Source: Aliiroseovarius sediminilitoris
Lineage (GTDB): Bacteria; Pseudomonadota; Alphaproteobacteria; Rhodobacterales; Rhodobacteraceae
DNA: 64,000 bases
Assembly (NCBI RefSeq): GCF_900109955.1
Contig: NZ_FOJB01000001.1
Location: 248,001-312,000, forward strand
Reading direction: 5' to 3'
Shown: in pieces, positions 27,621 to 36,501 of the stretch
Position numbering within the stretch: position 1 is the stretch's first letter
Layout: each line of letters begins with the position of its first letter
The notes under the pieces: generated by a model
Database searches by the model: none
Told to the model about the DNA's origin: nothing
Seen by the model: only the letters and a program-made list of their open reading frames with translations
Translations under genes and position numbers: made by a program

Positions 27621-28067
27621 TCACTCCATATCGCTCAGAATCTGGCGCATCTCGCGCAAGACAGGCAGAACGTTGCGCACCTTGTCCGGACCGATTTTCG
27701 TGACCATGTTGCCGATGATCGGTGTGATTGCCTGCAACGCCGCGTCGCGCGCTGCCCGACCAGAGGGTGAGATCGTCACGAACTTGCGCCGCGCATCGTC
27801 CCAATCCGGCCGGATATGCACGTGTCCGGCCCATTCGAGCTTGTTCAGCGTGTTGGTCATGGCGCCCCGCGTCACGTGAAACGCCTTCGCCAATTGCGCC
27901 GGGCTTTTTTCGTCGTTCAGGCGGGCCAAATGATTCAGCACGGAAAAATGGCTCAGCTCCATCCCTTTCGGCAACGCCTTGGACAAGCGGTTGCGCGCCA
28001 GTTGATCGGCCATGAACATTTCACTGAACAGGGCGACCGAAAGGGTATCAACCGAGCTTTCTGACAT
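27621..28067 (-). CDS. MarR family transcriptional regulator
   Basis: A 148-residue winged-helix DNA-binding protein. 'HFSVLNHLARLNDEKSPAQL' leads into the recognition region 'AKAFHVTRGAMTNTLNKLEW' (about residues 60-80), and 'HIRPDWDDARRKFVTISPSG' is the beta wing. MarR dimers usually repress nearby genes and release DNA on binding small molecules. Its ATG shares one base with the stop of the nitrilase gene (TGATG), so it is co-translated with that gene, and perhaps regulates the amidase/glutaredoxin/comF run (inference). Ligand unknown. Confidence 0.88.
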   Translation of the reverse strand: MSESSVDTLSVALFSEMFMADQLARNRLSKALPKGMELSHFSVLNHLARLNDEKSPAQLAKAFHVTRGAMTNTLNKLEWAGHVHIRPDWDDARRKFVTISPSGRAARDAALQAITPIIGNMVTKIGPDKVRNVLPVLREMRQILSDME

Positions 28068-28885
28068 CAGGGGCCTTCAATTTCGCGATCATGGTCAAGC
28101 GACGGCACGCGTCGGCGCGACCTTCCCACGTCCGCAAGGTCAAGATCAACCATTGTGATGCCCGGCGTGTCCCCGCCATCTGCCAATACCTCGCCCCAGG
28201 GCGAGACAACCAGCGAGTGCCCGTGTGTGGCACGCGTCGGCCCGTTCTGCCCGCATTGCGCAGGGGCCAGAACAAACACTCCGTTTTCAATTGCACGGGC
28301 GCGCAACAGGCTTTCCCAATGCGCCTTGCCCGTCACGGGCGAAAAGGCGGCGGGCGTGGTGATGATCGTTGCGCCCGCTTTGGCGAGTTTACGATAGAGG
28401 TGCGGAAAGCGCATGTCATAGCAGATCGTCATACCGAGCTTGCCGAACGGGGTGTCCGCCACAACCGCTTTGCCGCCCGGACGATAGGCCGCGCTTTCGC
28501 GATAGGACTCGGTCTCGTCGATCTCGACATCGAACATGTGGATCTTGTCATAGCGGGCGGCGATCTTGCCTTCTGGCGTAATCAGGAAGGACCGGTTGGC
28601 AAACCGCCCGTCAGCGTCACCGGTCTTGAGCGCCAGCGACCCGATCAGCAGCCAGACGTCCAGCGCGGCAGCATCCGCCTGTATCGCGCTTAGGAACGGG
28701 TCGTCGGCTTCGTGGTGCAACACCGCTTGTTGGTGGCGGCGACTGACCGACAGGATATTACTGACCTCAGGGGTCAAAATGAACGTAGCCCCAGCCTCGG
28801 CGGCGTCACGGACCATGCGGCGCACGGTCTTCAGGTTGGCTTCGGGGTCTTCACCTGCGGTAAACTGGATCAGTGCCGTTTTCAT
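28067..28885 (-). CDS. Carbon-nitrogen hydrolase (nitrilase superfamily, Nit1/omega-amidase-like)
   Basis: A 272-residue cytoplasmic amidase. The Glu-Lys-Cys triad is visible as 'LTPEVSNIL' (Glu near 40), 'ARYDKIHMFDVEI' (Lys near 108) and 'GMTICYDMRFPHLYRKLA' (Cys near 150). The closest characterised groups are Nit1-type deaminated-glutathione amidases and omega-amidase; 'HMFDVEI' and 'CYDMRFP' favour this branch. Overlaps the MarR gene by one base and lies 3 bp from grxC, consistent with a thiol/glutathione housekeeping link (inference). Substrate not fixed by sequence. Confidence 0.88.
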   Translation of the reverse strand: MKTALIQFTAGEDPEANLKTVRRMVRDAAEAGATFILTPEVSNILSVSRRHQQAVLHHEADDPFLSAIQADAAALDVWLLIGSLALKTGDADGRFANRSFLITPEGKIAARYDKIHMFDVEIDETESYRESAAYRPGGKAVVADTPFGKLGMTICYDMRFPHLYRKLAKAGATIITTPAAFSPVTGKAHWESLLRARAIENGVFVLAPAQCGQNGPTRATHGHSLVVSPWGEVLADGGDTPGITMVDLDLADVGRSRRRVPSLDHDREIEGP

Positions 28886-28888
28886 ACT

Positions 28889-29146
28889 CTAATCCGCCAG
28901 TAAAAGGTCAAGCTTGCCACCGCGCTCCAAGGCGGCCAGATCGTCGTACCCACCAACATGGGTGTCGCCGATGAAGATCTGCGGCACCGTGTGACGCCCG
29001 TTCGCACGCTGCATCATTTCCTGCCGCTTGTCCGGGCTCATCACCACGTCGATCTCGTCAAACGACACGCCCTTGCTGTTCAAAAGACGCTTTGCGGCGT
29101 GACAATACCCACAAAGCTGCGAGGAATAGATGGTGACAGGCTGCAT
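28889..29146 (-). CDS. grxC: Glutaredoxin 3
   Basis: An 85-residue dithiol glutaredoxin: glutathione-dependent reductant of protein disulfides. The active site is 'CGYC' (residues 12-15) in 'MQPVTIYSSQLCGYCHAAKR'; 'HTVPQIFIGDTHVGGYDDL' holds the cis-Pro loop and glutathione-binding GG. Start at ATG 29144-29146, 8 bp after GGAG; the frame is open upstream to 29173 but the extra nine residues are not homologous. It sits between comF and the nitrilase gene on one strand. Confidence 0.95.
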   Translation of the reverse strand: MQPVTIYSSQLCGYCHAAKRLLNSKGVSFDEIDVVMSPDKRQEMMQRANGRHTVPQIFIGDTHVGGYDDLAALERGGKLDLLLAD

Positions 29147-29194
29147 GAAAGGCTCCGCGTCGTGACAGGCCAAGGTGGCCAGAACGTCCGAAAC

Positions 29195-29911
29195 CTATGC
29201 GCCCCGCGTCACGCGGGCAAGGGCCAGCACATTTACGTGATCCGCACCGGCCGCAAGACAGGCCCGTGTGGCGGCATCGAAACTGGCGCCCGAGGTCATC
29301 ACATCATCCACGAGCAACACGCGACGTCCTTCAAGCGAGCCGCTCTTCTTTGGGCGAGGGCGAATTGCCCCCCGCATGTTTTCGAAGCGTGTATCGACAT
29401 CCATGCCATCATGGGGGCGTGTTCGCTTTGGCCGCTGCAAGGCATCAGGTATATGCGCGAGGCCTGACGTCTTTGCCAGAAACCGGGCAAGCTCGGCCGA
29501 TTGGTTATACCGTCGGCGCAGCAGACGCGACCAGTGGATCGGCATCGGCACGATCAGGGTTTCGCGGCAAATCAATGGGGCGGCGGCACGGGCCAGCCAG
29601 GGGGCGGCGGCGCGGGCAAGCTCTGGCCGGTCGCCATGTTTAAGCGCCAGAACCAGCCGTCGAGCGTTACCGTCGTATATCATCGCGGCCCGACCCTGTT
29701 TCCAGGGCCGTTTCACGGTGAGGCAGGCATCGCAATGGATCGGCGTTCCTTCATCTTCTCCGGGCAAAGGGTCGCCACAAAGGTCGCAGGCAAGCCCCTC
29801 GATAAACGGGGTCTCGCGCCAGCACGCGCCGCAGAGTGCGAAATCCGCGTCTGTCGGCGCATCACAACTGATGCATTGCGGGGGATACAGAACGCCAAGC
29901 ACCGATTGCAT
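29195..29911 (-). CDS. comF: ComF family phosphoribosyltransferase-like protein
   Basis: A 238-residue protein named after a competence factor for DNA uptake. The N-terminus has two CxxC zinc-ribbon pairs ('CISCDAP', 'CGACW', then 'CDLCGDPL', 'CDACL'), and the C-terminal part has the type I phosphoribosyltransferase PRPP loop 'VLLVDDVMTSGAS' (about 190-202). 'MPIHWSRLLRRRYNQSAELA' is typical of ComF. Its ATG is only 30 bp from the divergent methyltransferase-like gene, so the two promoters must overlap or lie inside coding DNA. Whether it aids DNA uptake here is not shown by the sequence. Confidence 0.9.
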   Translation of the reverse strand: MQSVLGVLYPPQCISCDAPTDADFALCGACWRETPFIEGLACDLCGDPLPGEDEGTPIHCDACLTVKRPWKQGRAAMIYDGNARRLVLALKHGDRPELARAAAPWLARAAAPLICRETLIVPMPIHWSRLLRRRYNQSAELARFLAKTSGLAHIPDALQRPKRTRPHDGMDVDTRFENMRGAIRPRPKKSGSLEGRRVLLVDDVMTSGASFDAATRACLAAGADHVNVLALARVTRGA

Positions 29912-29941
29912 TTTCTTGCCTTCCTTCTATGGTCCGCGTCC

Positions 29942-30775
29942 ATGACACAGACCGACCCAAACACGCCCCCGCGCCTGACCGATCGCACGCAGCTGGCCCG
30001 CAATCGCCGTCGCGCCGCGCCTGACGGGCTGTTTCTGCAAACCCTTGCCGCAGGCGAGGTGAAGGATCGCCTGACAGAGGTTAACAGAACGTTTACCAAG
30101 CCCGCCGTCGTTACAGGTTTCGCCGATATCTGGGCGCACGCGTTCCCAAAGGCGAAAATCGTTGCGGATGACGACACGCTTAACCTTGAGGTCGGCGCAC
30201 ATGATCTGGTGATTCACGGGCTGTCTCTGCACTGGGCGAATGATCCGGTTGGGCAATTGATACAGGCAAAGCGGGCGTTGGTGCCGGACGGGCTGTTCGT
30301 CGGTGTGCTGTTCGGTGGTCAAACCCTGGCCGAGTTGCGCGCCGTTCTGGCCGAGATCGAGATCGAGATGACCGGCGGCTTGTCGCCTCGCATCCTGCCG
30401 ATGGGAGAGATCCGCGACCTTGGCGCGCTGTTGCAGCGGGCGGGCTTCGCGTTGCCGGTGGCTGACAGCGATCTGCGCGAAGTCTCTTATGAAAACGCCA
30501 CTGCGCTGATCCGCGATCTACGCTTGATGGGCGAACGAAATGCGCTGGATCAGAGACTGAATACGCCGCTCTCCCGCGCGTTTCTGTCCGCTGTGAATAA
30601 CCGCTATGCCAAACATTTCCCAGCGGGCGGTGGCCGCATCACCGCGAGCTTCGATCTGGTGTTTTTGACCGGCTGGGCACCCGATGACAGCCAGCCCAAA
30701 CCCCTGCGTCCCGGATCCGCTGCGGCGCGCCTGGCTGAAGCGTTGGGCACGGATGAGACCAAATTGTCCGATTGA
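29942..30775 (+). CDS. Methyltransferase-like protein (NDUFAF5/BioC-like) lacking SAM motif I
   Basis: A 277-residue protein whose second half matches class I methyltransferases of the NDUFAF5/BioC-like group: 'HDLVIHGLSLHWANDPVGQL', 'ALVPDGLFVGVLFGGQTLAE' and 'GFALPVADSD'. The region where the SAM-binding 'LDxGxGxG' strand should lie (residues of about 58-80) reads 'KPAVVTGFADIWAHAFP', with no Gly-rich loop and roughly 30 fewer residues than canonical members. It may be a catalytically dead or altered relative. The N-terminus 'DRTQLARNRRRAAPDGLFLQ' is conserved in the family. Start ATG 29942; hemH follows after 51 bp. Confidence 0.8.
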   Translation: MTQTDPNTPPRLTDRTQLARNRRRAAPDGLFLQTLAAGEVKDRLTEVNRTFTKPAVVTGFADIWAHAFPKAKIVADDDTLNLEVGAHDLVIHGLSLHWANDPVGQLIQAKRALVPDGLFVGVLFGGQTLAELRAVLAEIEIEMTGGLSPRILPMGEIRDLGALLQRAGFALPVADSDLREVSYENATALIRDLRLMGERNALDQRLNTPLSRAFLSAVNNRYAKHFPAGGGRITASFDLVFLTGWAPDDSQPKPLRPGSAAARLAEALGTDETKLSD

Positions 30776-30826
30776 CACCATTCCCCCAGCCCGCGATTGA
30801 TCCAAGGTGCGAAACGGAGCGTAGAT

Positions 30827-31861
30827 ATGACCATGAAAAAGCCAGCCGACCACCCCTCATTGCCCGCCCGCAAGGTTGGCGTTCTGTTCGCCAATCTGGG
30901 CACACCAGATGGCTATGACTACTGGTCCATGCGCCGCTATCTGAACGAGTTTCTGTCCGACAAGCGGGTGATCGACTATCCCGCGTGGAAGTGGCAGCCC
31001 ATTTTGCAAGGCATCATCCTGACCAAGCGGCCTTTTTCATCGGGCGAAGCGTACAAGTCGATCTGGAACGAGGATCTGGGTGAAAGCCCCTTGATGACAA
31101 TCACCAAGCAGCAAGTCACCAAGCTACGCGAAGGGTTGGAAAAGCGCTTTGGTGCGGAAATAGTCACAGATTTCTGTATGCGCTACGGCAACCCATCCAC
31201 CAAATCCAAGGTGCGGGACATGGTCGCGGCTGGCTGTGATCGCATCTTGTTCTTTCCGCTTTATCCACAATATGCGGGGGCAACGATGGGCACCGCGAAC
31301 GACCAGTTTTTCCGCGCCCTGATGGACGAGCCATGGCAACCTGCCAGCCGCACCATAGAACCCTATTTCGACGACCCGGCCTATATCGACGCGCTGGCCC
31401 GGTCGGTCGAACGCGGCTATACGGCGATAAAGAAGAAGCCCGATCTGCTGGTCGTATCCTACCACGGAATGCCCGAACGCTATTTGCAGCAAGGTGATCC
31501 GTATCACTGCCAATGCCAGAAAAGCACCCGCCTGTTGAAAGAGCGGTTGGGTTGGGGCGACGACGACATCACCACCACTTTCCAGTCGGTTTTTGGGCCT
31601 GAGGAGTGGCTGAAGCCTTACACGGTAAAAGAGGTCGCGCGCCTGGCCGAGAGCGGCAAGAAGAACATCGCCGTGATCGCGCCCGCGTTTTCGGCCGATT
31701 GCATAGAAACACTTGAGGAAATTCAGGAAGAGATTCAGGAGGCCTTTGTCGAGGCAGGCGGCGAAAGTTTCACCTATATCCCCTGCCTGAACGATGACGA
31801 CGCCCACATCGCAGCGCTGCTGGGTGTGGCTGAACGCAATCTGGCAGGCTGGCTTGAATAG
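30827..31861 (+). CDS. hemH: Ferrochelatase
   Basis: Inserts Fe2+ into protoporphyrin IX, the last step of heme synthesis, at the inner membrane face. The 344-residue enzyme has 'GVLFANLGTPDGYDYWSMRR' near the N-terminus, the metal-ligand His in 'VVSYHGMPERYLQQGDPY' (about residue 215) and the Glu of 'CIETLEEI' (about 292). 'FQSVFGPEEWLKPYT' is a family motif. ATG 30827 follows GGAG by 8 bp. With hemJ (43065-43514) the window holds two late heme steps. Convergent with the capsule-synthesis-like gene, 3 bp apart. Confidence 0.96.
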   Translation: MTMKKPADHPSLPARKVGVLFANLGTPDGYDYWSMRRYLNEFLSDKRVIDYPAWKWQPILQGIILTKRPFSSGEAYKSIWNEDLGESPLMTITKQQVTKLREGLEKRFGAEIVTDFCMRYGNPSTKSKVRDMVAAGCDRILFFPLYPQYAGATMGTANDQFFRALMDEPWQPASRTIEPYFDDPAYIDALARSVERGYTAIKKKPDLLVVSYHGMPERYLQQGDPYHCQCQKSTRLLKERLGWGDDDITTTFQSVFGPEEWLKPYTVKEVARLAESGKKNIAVIAPAFSADCIETLEEIQEEIQEAFVEAGGESFTYIPCLNDDDAHIAALLGVAERNLAGWLE

Positions 31862-31864
31862 TGT

Positions 31865-32785
31865 CTAATCCACCTGCCAACCGCGTTTTCGCAAGGTGCG
31901 CAAGATCTGACCCTCGCAATCCTCTGCATCGGCGCGGATCGCGTTCAGCATCGTGAACCAGTAAAGATAGCGATCGAACTCCGGTGCCATGGTCTGGACC
32001 GCATCGAACGCTTCTTGCGCGCCCAAATCATGCACATTGGCGGCGATATGGTGGAAATCTATCCGTCCAAACAGCACGGTGGGCTTGGCAAAGAAGTATC
32101 CAAACAATGCGGCGGATGAATTTTGTGATACGACAAACCGGCATGCGGTCAGCGCCTGCTTCATCTCTCCGGTCGTGACAGCCAAGTTGGACTGACGCGC
32201 GCGTAGTGTTTCAAGAGCCTCGTTTTCAGCTTGAGTGTAAGCCTCGGACGGATGTAGCCCGACCAGCACGGGTATGTCGGGGAACCGGGTCGCAACCTGC
32301 TCAACCATCTCGATTGGGCTGACGGCCTGAAAGCTACGATGGCTCAGCAGCCGGCCCTGCAATGGCACATATATGGGACCATCTTTGGTCACATGTGACG
32401 CAGCCCCCTGGAACAACCATCTGCGCCACTTGTCTGCCCAGGCTTTTGCCGTGTCGGGGTCGACCTCGGACGGATCGAACACCTTTTTTGAAACCTCGAA
32501 CTCCCACCGTTTGGACGAGGCTTCGATCCGCCAGAACGGATAAAAATAGCTGCGCCGCATGGTCAGCGCGTTGGCGTGCAGCGGATCATCCATCAGAAAC
32601 AGGGAATAGCCGTTGCGGGCGGCAGACGCCAAACGCTCCAAGTCACTATTCTTGCGATACTCGACCCGAAACCCGCGCTTCTCCAGCACCAATGCAATCT
32701 TGTTCACAAAGTTGAACTTGCCCTGCCGCGCGCGCTGTAACGGCTCGGGGTCAAGATAGACGCGTAGGATTTTTGCGACCGGCAT
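31865..32785 (-). CDS. Capsule polysaccharide synthesis-like protein (KpsC/KpsS-type fold), putative
   Basis: A 306-residue protein I cannot assign to a characterised enzyme. 'LVGLHPSEAYTQAENEAL', near residue 187, and 'VVSQNSSAALFGYFFAKPTV' (about 228-247) resemble the conserved C-terminal half of capsule-synthesis (PF05159) and other GT-B proteins, where a Ser and a small-residue turn hold the nucleotide sugar. 'YVPLQGRLLSHRSFQAVSP' also fits that family. No signal peptide or membrane segment is seen. It lies alone between hemH and hslV, divergent from hslV by 97 bp, away from the polysaccharide genes at the left end. A Kdo- or sugar-transferase role is inference. Confidence 0.55.
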   Translation of the reverse strand: MPVAKILRVYLDPEPLQRARQGKFNFVNKIALVLEKRGFRVEYRKNSDLERLASAARNGYSLFLMDDPLHANALTMRRSYFYPFWRIEASSKRWEFEVSKKVFDPSEVDPDTAKAWADKWRRWLFQGAASHVTKDGPIYVPLQGRLLSHRSFQAVSPIEMVEQVATRFPDIPVLVGLHPSEAYTQAENEALETLRARQSNLAVTTGEMKQALTACRFVVSQNSSAALFGYFFAKPTVLFGRIDFHHIAANVHDLGAQEAFDAVQTMAPEFDRYLYWFTMLNAIRADAEDCEGQILRTLRKRGWQVD

Positions 32786-32829
32786 GTCTGCACGCTAGCC
32801 CCCGATCCTGACAAGAACAAGCCGGGGTG

Positions 32830-32858
32830 CTTGTCTGGCCAGCCACCCACGTCCATAT
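32830..32858 (+). promoter_or_regulatory. Candidate RpoH heat-shock promoter of hslVU
   Basis: CTTGTC (32830-32835) and CCATAT (32853-32858) are separated by 17 bp, a good fit to the alphaproteobacterial RpoH pattern (CTTG, 17-18 nt, CCATAT/CTATAT). Transcription would begin near 32865, giving a leader of about 18 nt that contains the GGAGG before hslV. The upstream bases GACAAG (32811-32816) are an inverted copy of CTTGTC. Confidence 0.55.
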
Positions 32859-32882
32859 AGGGTGAAGATTAACGGAGGCGAC

Positions 32883-33440
32883 ATGGCAGATACGGATTTT
32901 CCCGGATGGCACGGCACTACAATCATTGGTGTGCGCAGGGGCGGTAAAGTGGTGATAGCAGGCGACGGACAGGTCAGCCTTGGTCAAACGGTCATCAAGG
33001 GAACGGCGCGCAAGGTGCGCAAGCTGTCACCCGGCGGGTTTGACGTGGTGGCGGGGTTCGCCGGGTCCACCGCAGATGCTTTCACCCTGCTGGAGCGTCT
33101 GGAAAAGAAGCTGGAAGCAACACCGGGGCAGTTGGCGCGCGCATCTGTTGAGTTGGCGAAAGACTGGCGGACGGACAAATATCTGCAAAAGCTCGAAGCC
33201 ATGCTGATCGTCACCGACGGTAAAGAGCTTTTGGTGATCACCGGCGCGGGCGACGTGCTGGAACCCGAACATGACGTGGCCGCAATTGGGTCGGGCGGCA
33301 ACTTCGCGCTCGCCGCCGCACGGGGCCTGATGGAAACCGATCTGGATGCGGAAGGTGTGGCGCGTAAGGCGATGGCGATTGCCGCAGACATCTGTGTTTA
33401 CACCAACGGCAACCTTACAGTCGAGGAGATCGGCGCATGA
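32883..33440 (+). CDS. hslV: ATP-dependent protease, proteolytic subunit HslV
   Basis: Threonine protease forming the core of the HslVU (ClpQY) proteasome-like complex. The 185-residue precursor is processed so that the Thr of '[20 protein letters not shown]' (first T at about residue 12) becomes the catalytic N-terminus. '[20 protein letters not shown]' is the conserved C-terminal block. ATG 32883 follows GGAGG. Overlaps hslU by 4 bp (ATGA), so subunit synthesis is coupled. Confidence 0.97.
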   Translation: MADTDFPGWHGTTIIGVRRGGKVVIAGDGQVSLGQTVIKGTARKVRKLSPGGFDVVAGFAGSTADAFTLLERLEKKLEATPGQLARASVELAKDWRTDKYLQKLEAMLIVTDGKELLVITGAGDVLEPEHDVAAIGSGGNFALAAARGLMETDLDAEGVARKAMAIAADICVYTNGNLTVEEIGA

Positions 33441-34744
33441 CCGACCTGACCCCCCGCGAAATCGTCAGCGAACTGGATCGCTATATCATCGGGCAAAAAG
33501 ACGCCAAGCGCGCGGTGGCCGTGGCGCTGCGCAATCGTTGGCGGCGCAAGCAGCTGACCGACGATTTGCGCGACGAAGTATATCCCAAGAACATCCTGAT
33601 GATCGGTCCCACCGGCGTCGGCAAGACCGAGATCAGCCGCCGGCTGGCCAAGCTCGCCCGCGCGCCGTTTATCAAGGTTGAAGCAACAAAGTTCACCGAG
33701 GTCGGATATGTCGGACGTGATGTCGAACAGATCGTGCGCGATCTGGTGGACGCCGCGATCATGCAAACGCGCGAGCACATGCGCGAGGATGTGAAAGCCC
33801 GCGCCGAAGCCGCTGCGGAAGAGCGGGTGATCGAAGCCATCGCCGGCACCGATGCCCGCGACAGCACGCGAGAGATGTTTCGCAAGAAGCTGCACTCGGG
33901 CGAGCTGGACGACCACGAGGTCGAATTGGAGATCGCCGACAGTTCAAACCCTATGCAAATGCTCGATGTGCCCGGCCAGCCGGGGCAGGGTATGGGTATG
34001 CTGAACCTTGGTGACATGTTTGGCAAAGCCTTCGGTCAGCGCACGGTGAAAAAGAAAATGACGGTGCGTGACAGTTATGACATTCTGATCTCGGACGAGG
34101 CCGACAAGCTGCTGGACGATGAAACCGTGACCCGTGCTGCGCTGGAATCTGTCGAACAGAACGGTATCGTTTTTCTGGACGAGATCGACAAGGTTTGCGC
34201 CCGCGCCGATGCACGAGGCGCCGATGTCAGCCGCGAGGGCGTGCAACGCGATCTGTTGCCCCTGATCGAAGGCACAACGGTGTCGACCAAGCATGGACCG
34301 GTGAAAACCGACCATATCCTGTTCATCGCCTCGGGCGCATTTCACGTGGCCAAGCCATCGGACCTTTTGCCAGAGCTTCAAGGCCGCCTGCCCATTCGGG
34401 TCGAGCTGCGTGCGCTGACGGAAGAGGATTTCGTGCGCATTCTGACCGAAACCGACAATGCGCTGACGCGGCAATATACGGCGCTGATGAACACAGAACA
34501 GGTGACGGTTGAATTCACGGAAAACGGCATCGCCGCACTGGCGCGGATTGCGGCAGAGGTCAATCAAAGCGTTGAAAATATCGGCGCGCGGCGGCTTTAC
34601 ACTGTACTTGAGCGTGTGTTCGAGGAGCTGAGCTTTACCGCCCCGGATCGGGCGGGCGACAAGATCGTCGTCGACAAGGCTTTCGTGGATCAGAACCTCG
34701 GCGAATTGATGACCGCCACAGATGTGAGCCGCTACATGCTTTGA
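33437..34744 (+). CDS. hslU: ATP-dependent protease, ATPase subunit HslU
   Basis: AAA+ unfoldase that feeds substrates to HslV. The 435-residue protein shows Walker A '[15 protein letters not shown]' (about 55-69), the pore and intermediate I-domain (about 110-240), Walker B '[15 protein letters not shown]' (about 242) and sensor region '[16 protein letters not shown]'. It ends '…[16 protein letters not shown]'-like ('[15 protein letters not shown]'), the C-terminal tail that docks into HslV. Start overlaps hslV. Confidence 0.97.
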   Translation: MTDLTPREIVSELDRYIIGQKDAKRAVAVALRNRWRRKQLTDDLRDEVYPKNILMIGPTGVGKTEISRRLAKLARAPFIKVEATKFTEVGYVGRDVEQIVRDLVDAAIMQTREHMREDVKARAEAAAEERVIEAIAGTDARDSTREMFRKKLHSGELDDHEVELEIADSSNPMQMLDVPGQPGQGMGMLNLGDMFGKAFGQRTVKKKMTVRDSYDILISDEADKLLDDETVTRAALESVEQNGIVFLDEIDKVCARADARGADVSREGVQRDLLPLIEGTTVSTKHGPVKTDHILFIASGAFHVAKPSDLLPELQGRLPIRVELRALTEEDFVRILTETDNALTRQYTALMNTEQVTVEFTENGIAALARIAAEVNQSVENIGARRLYTVLERVFEELSFTAPDRAGDKIVVDKAFVDQNLGELMTATDVSRYML

Positions 34745-34801
34745 TGTCTATGCAGACGCCAAATCCTCGGGTATCCAATAGCGGAACCCGGGGAGCGACG
34801 C

Positions 34802-35896
34802 GTGCGTATTGTTCATCACCTTGTCCTTATCTTGATGCTTGCCTCCTGCGCGCCGCGCGGGAAAATCACTTTGTTCCAGGGGGCGGCCGACACCGGCGAC
34901 CTGCAACGTATCTATGTGGGCACCACGCGCGAGATGGACGCCCAGGGCTTTCCAAGCGGCGGTCGCAGTCGCGAGTTGATTTTCGGGCAATACAACGTCT
35001 CGGTCCCGCCCGAGCGCGAGCCGGGCAGCATCGAATGGCCACGGCGCAAGACACCTGATCCGGCCAGGCACTTCCTGCTGGACAGTTTCCTGCCCCTGAC
35101 GACAGAGGGCGATTTCCGCACCGCGCTTCGCGGCGAGCTTGCTCATCGGCGGGCCGAACAGCGCACAGCGATCATTTTCGTGCATGGCTTCAACAACAAT
35201 TTCGCAGAAGGCCTGTATCGGTTTGCGCAGATATCCGAGGATTTGGATCTGCCATTCCTTCCGGTTCATTACTCTTGGCCCAGCGCTGGGCATCCGCTGG
35301 GGTATGGGTATGACCGCGATTCGATGTTGATCGCGCGCGACGGGCTTGAGGCAACGATCCGCGCGGTTGCCGCATCCGGTGCGGACGAGATTCTGTTGGT
35401 TGGGCATTCAATGGGTGCGCTGCTGGCCATGGAGACCATGCGCCAGATGACCATTGCCGACGGTCAAAACGGATTGCGTAAAATCAGTGGCGTCATCCTG
35501 ATATCGCCCGACATCGATATTGACGTTTTCCGCGCGCAGGCCGACCGGATCGGTGAACTGCCGCAGCCGTTTTATATCTTTACCTCGACCCGTGACATCG
35601 CGCTGCGCCTGTCTGCCGGCCTGACAGGACAAACCGCGCGTTTGGGCAACACAACCGACGTTCAGAAGCTGGCCGAACTTGACGTGACGATGGTTGATAT
35701 TTCGGCGTTCAGCGATGGCAAGATCGACCACGCGACCGCCTTGGCTTCGCCATCCTTCTTGCGCCTGCTACAGCGCGTGCCAGACCTTGGCACGGCATAT
35801 GGCGGCGATCCGTCAACGCGCGTTGGGCTTATTCCTGGCACGGTTCTGGTGGTTCAGAACGCAACGCGGCTGATCGTTACGCCCATCACGCAATAG
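34802..35896 (+). CDS. Alpha/beta-hydrolase lipoprotein, DUF900 family
   Basis: A 364-residue predicted lipoprotein: basic start, hydrophobic stretch and lipobox 'LMLASC' with Cys near residue 18. The hydrolase core has 'IIFVHGFNNNFAEGLYRFAQ' (about 122), 'YSWPSAGHPLGYGYDRDS' and the nucleophile elbow 'LLVGHSMGALLAMETM' (Ser about 201), all typical of DUF900. A His in 'SDGKIDHATA' (about 312) could complete the triad. GTG start behind GGGGAG; that site is partly inside a hairpin (CCTCGGGT 34765-34772 with ACCCGGGG 34786-34793). Probably an envelope esterase; substrate unknown. Confidence 0.82.
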   Translation: MRIVHHLVLILMLASCAPRGKITLFQGAADTGDLQRIYVGTTREMDAQGFPSGGRSRELIFGQYNVSVPPEREPGSIEWPRRKTPDPARHFLLDSFLPLTTEGDFRTALRGELAHRRAEQRTAIIFVHGFNNNFAEGLYRFAQISEDLDLPFLPVHYSWPSAGHPLGYGYDRDSMLIARDGLEATIRAVAASGADEILLVGHSMGALLAMETMRQMTIADGQNGLRKISGVILISPDIDIDVFRAQADRIGELPQPFYIFTSTRDIALRLSAGLTGQTARLGNTTDVQKLAELDVTMVDISAFSDGKIDHATALASPSFLRLLQRVPDLGTAYGGDPSTRVGLIPGTVLVVQNATRLIVTPITQ

Positions 35897-35899
35897 CGG

Positions 35900-36499
35900 T
35901 TAGCGTCGTCGGCGCAGATAGACGTAATACGCCCCTTGCCCACCGTGTTTCAGATGCGCTTCGGATATTTGAAGCACATATTGTTTCAGCGGCATGGTGT
36001 TCAGCCAATGTGGCACCTGATGGCGCAACACACCATGGCGTACGGGAATCGGCCCGCCATCGTCGCGATGCTTCCCTTTCCCGGTGATCACCAGAACCAA
36101 CCGTCGATCGGCAGCAGCAGCATCTAGGATGAACCGCACCAGCACGGGATGGGCCTGCGCAATGGTCATGCCATGCAGATCAATCCGCGCTTCTGGCGAC
36201 AGACGCCCCTTTTTCATCTTGCCGAAAATCTTGCGATCCATCGACACCGGCTGGCTGGCGACACTGTTGGACAGAGACGGGGCAAGATCATGGGGCTGGG
36301 CGTTTGGCTGGGCGCGCTGCCCAATCTGAAACGCCGGAGGTCTGGATTTTGGATGCGGCTTCCGTGACGCTGGCGCGGGCTTTGTGGTGGGAAGCTCGGT
36401 CAGCGGGCGGGTCGCCGCGTGCATCCGCTCGGTGCTGTCCGTCACCTTTTTCCACAACGCCCTGTCCTCGGCGCTCAGATGTCTGGGGCGGCGGGCCAT
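35900..36499 (-). CDS. Smr domain protein
   Basis: A 199-residue protein with a low-complexity Pro/Lys-rich N-terminal half and a C-terminal Smr domain: 'IDLHGMTIAQAHPVLVRFI' (LDxH-like site, about residue 107), 'LVLVITGKGKHRDDGGPIPV' and 'HGGQGAYYVYLRRRR' at the end. Smr domains have nicking endonuclease or RNA-cleaving activity in related proteins; the stand-alone YdaL/SmrA-like group is poorly characterised. Start 2 bp from the mltA stop, so it is the last gene of the Tim44-like/mltA/smr operon. Confidence 0.88.
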   Translation of the reverse strand: MARRPRHLSAEDRALWKKVTDSTERMHAATRPLTELPTTKPAPASRKPHPKSRPPAFQIGQRAQPNAQPHDLAPSLSNSVASQPVSMDRKIFGKMKKGRLSPEARIDLHGMTIAQAHPVLVRFILDAAAADRRLVLVITGKGKHRDDGGPIPVRHGVLRHQVPHWLNTMPLKQYVLQISEAHLKHGGQGAYYVYLRRRR

Positions 36500-36501
36500 T
36501 C

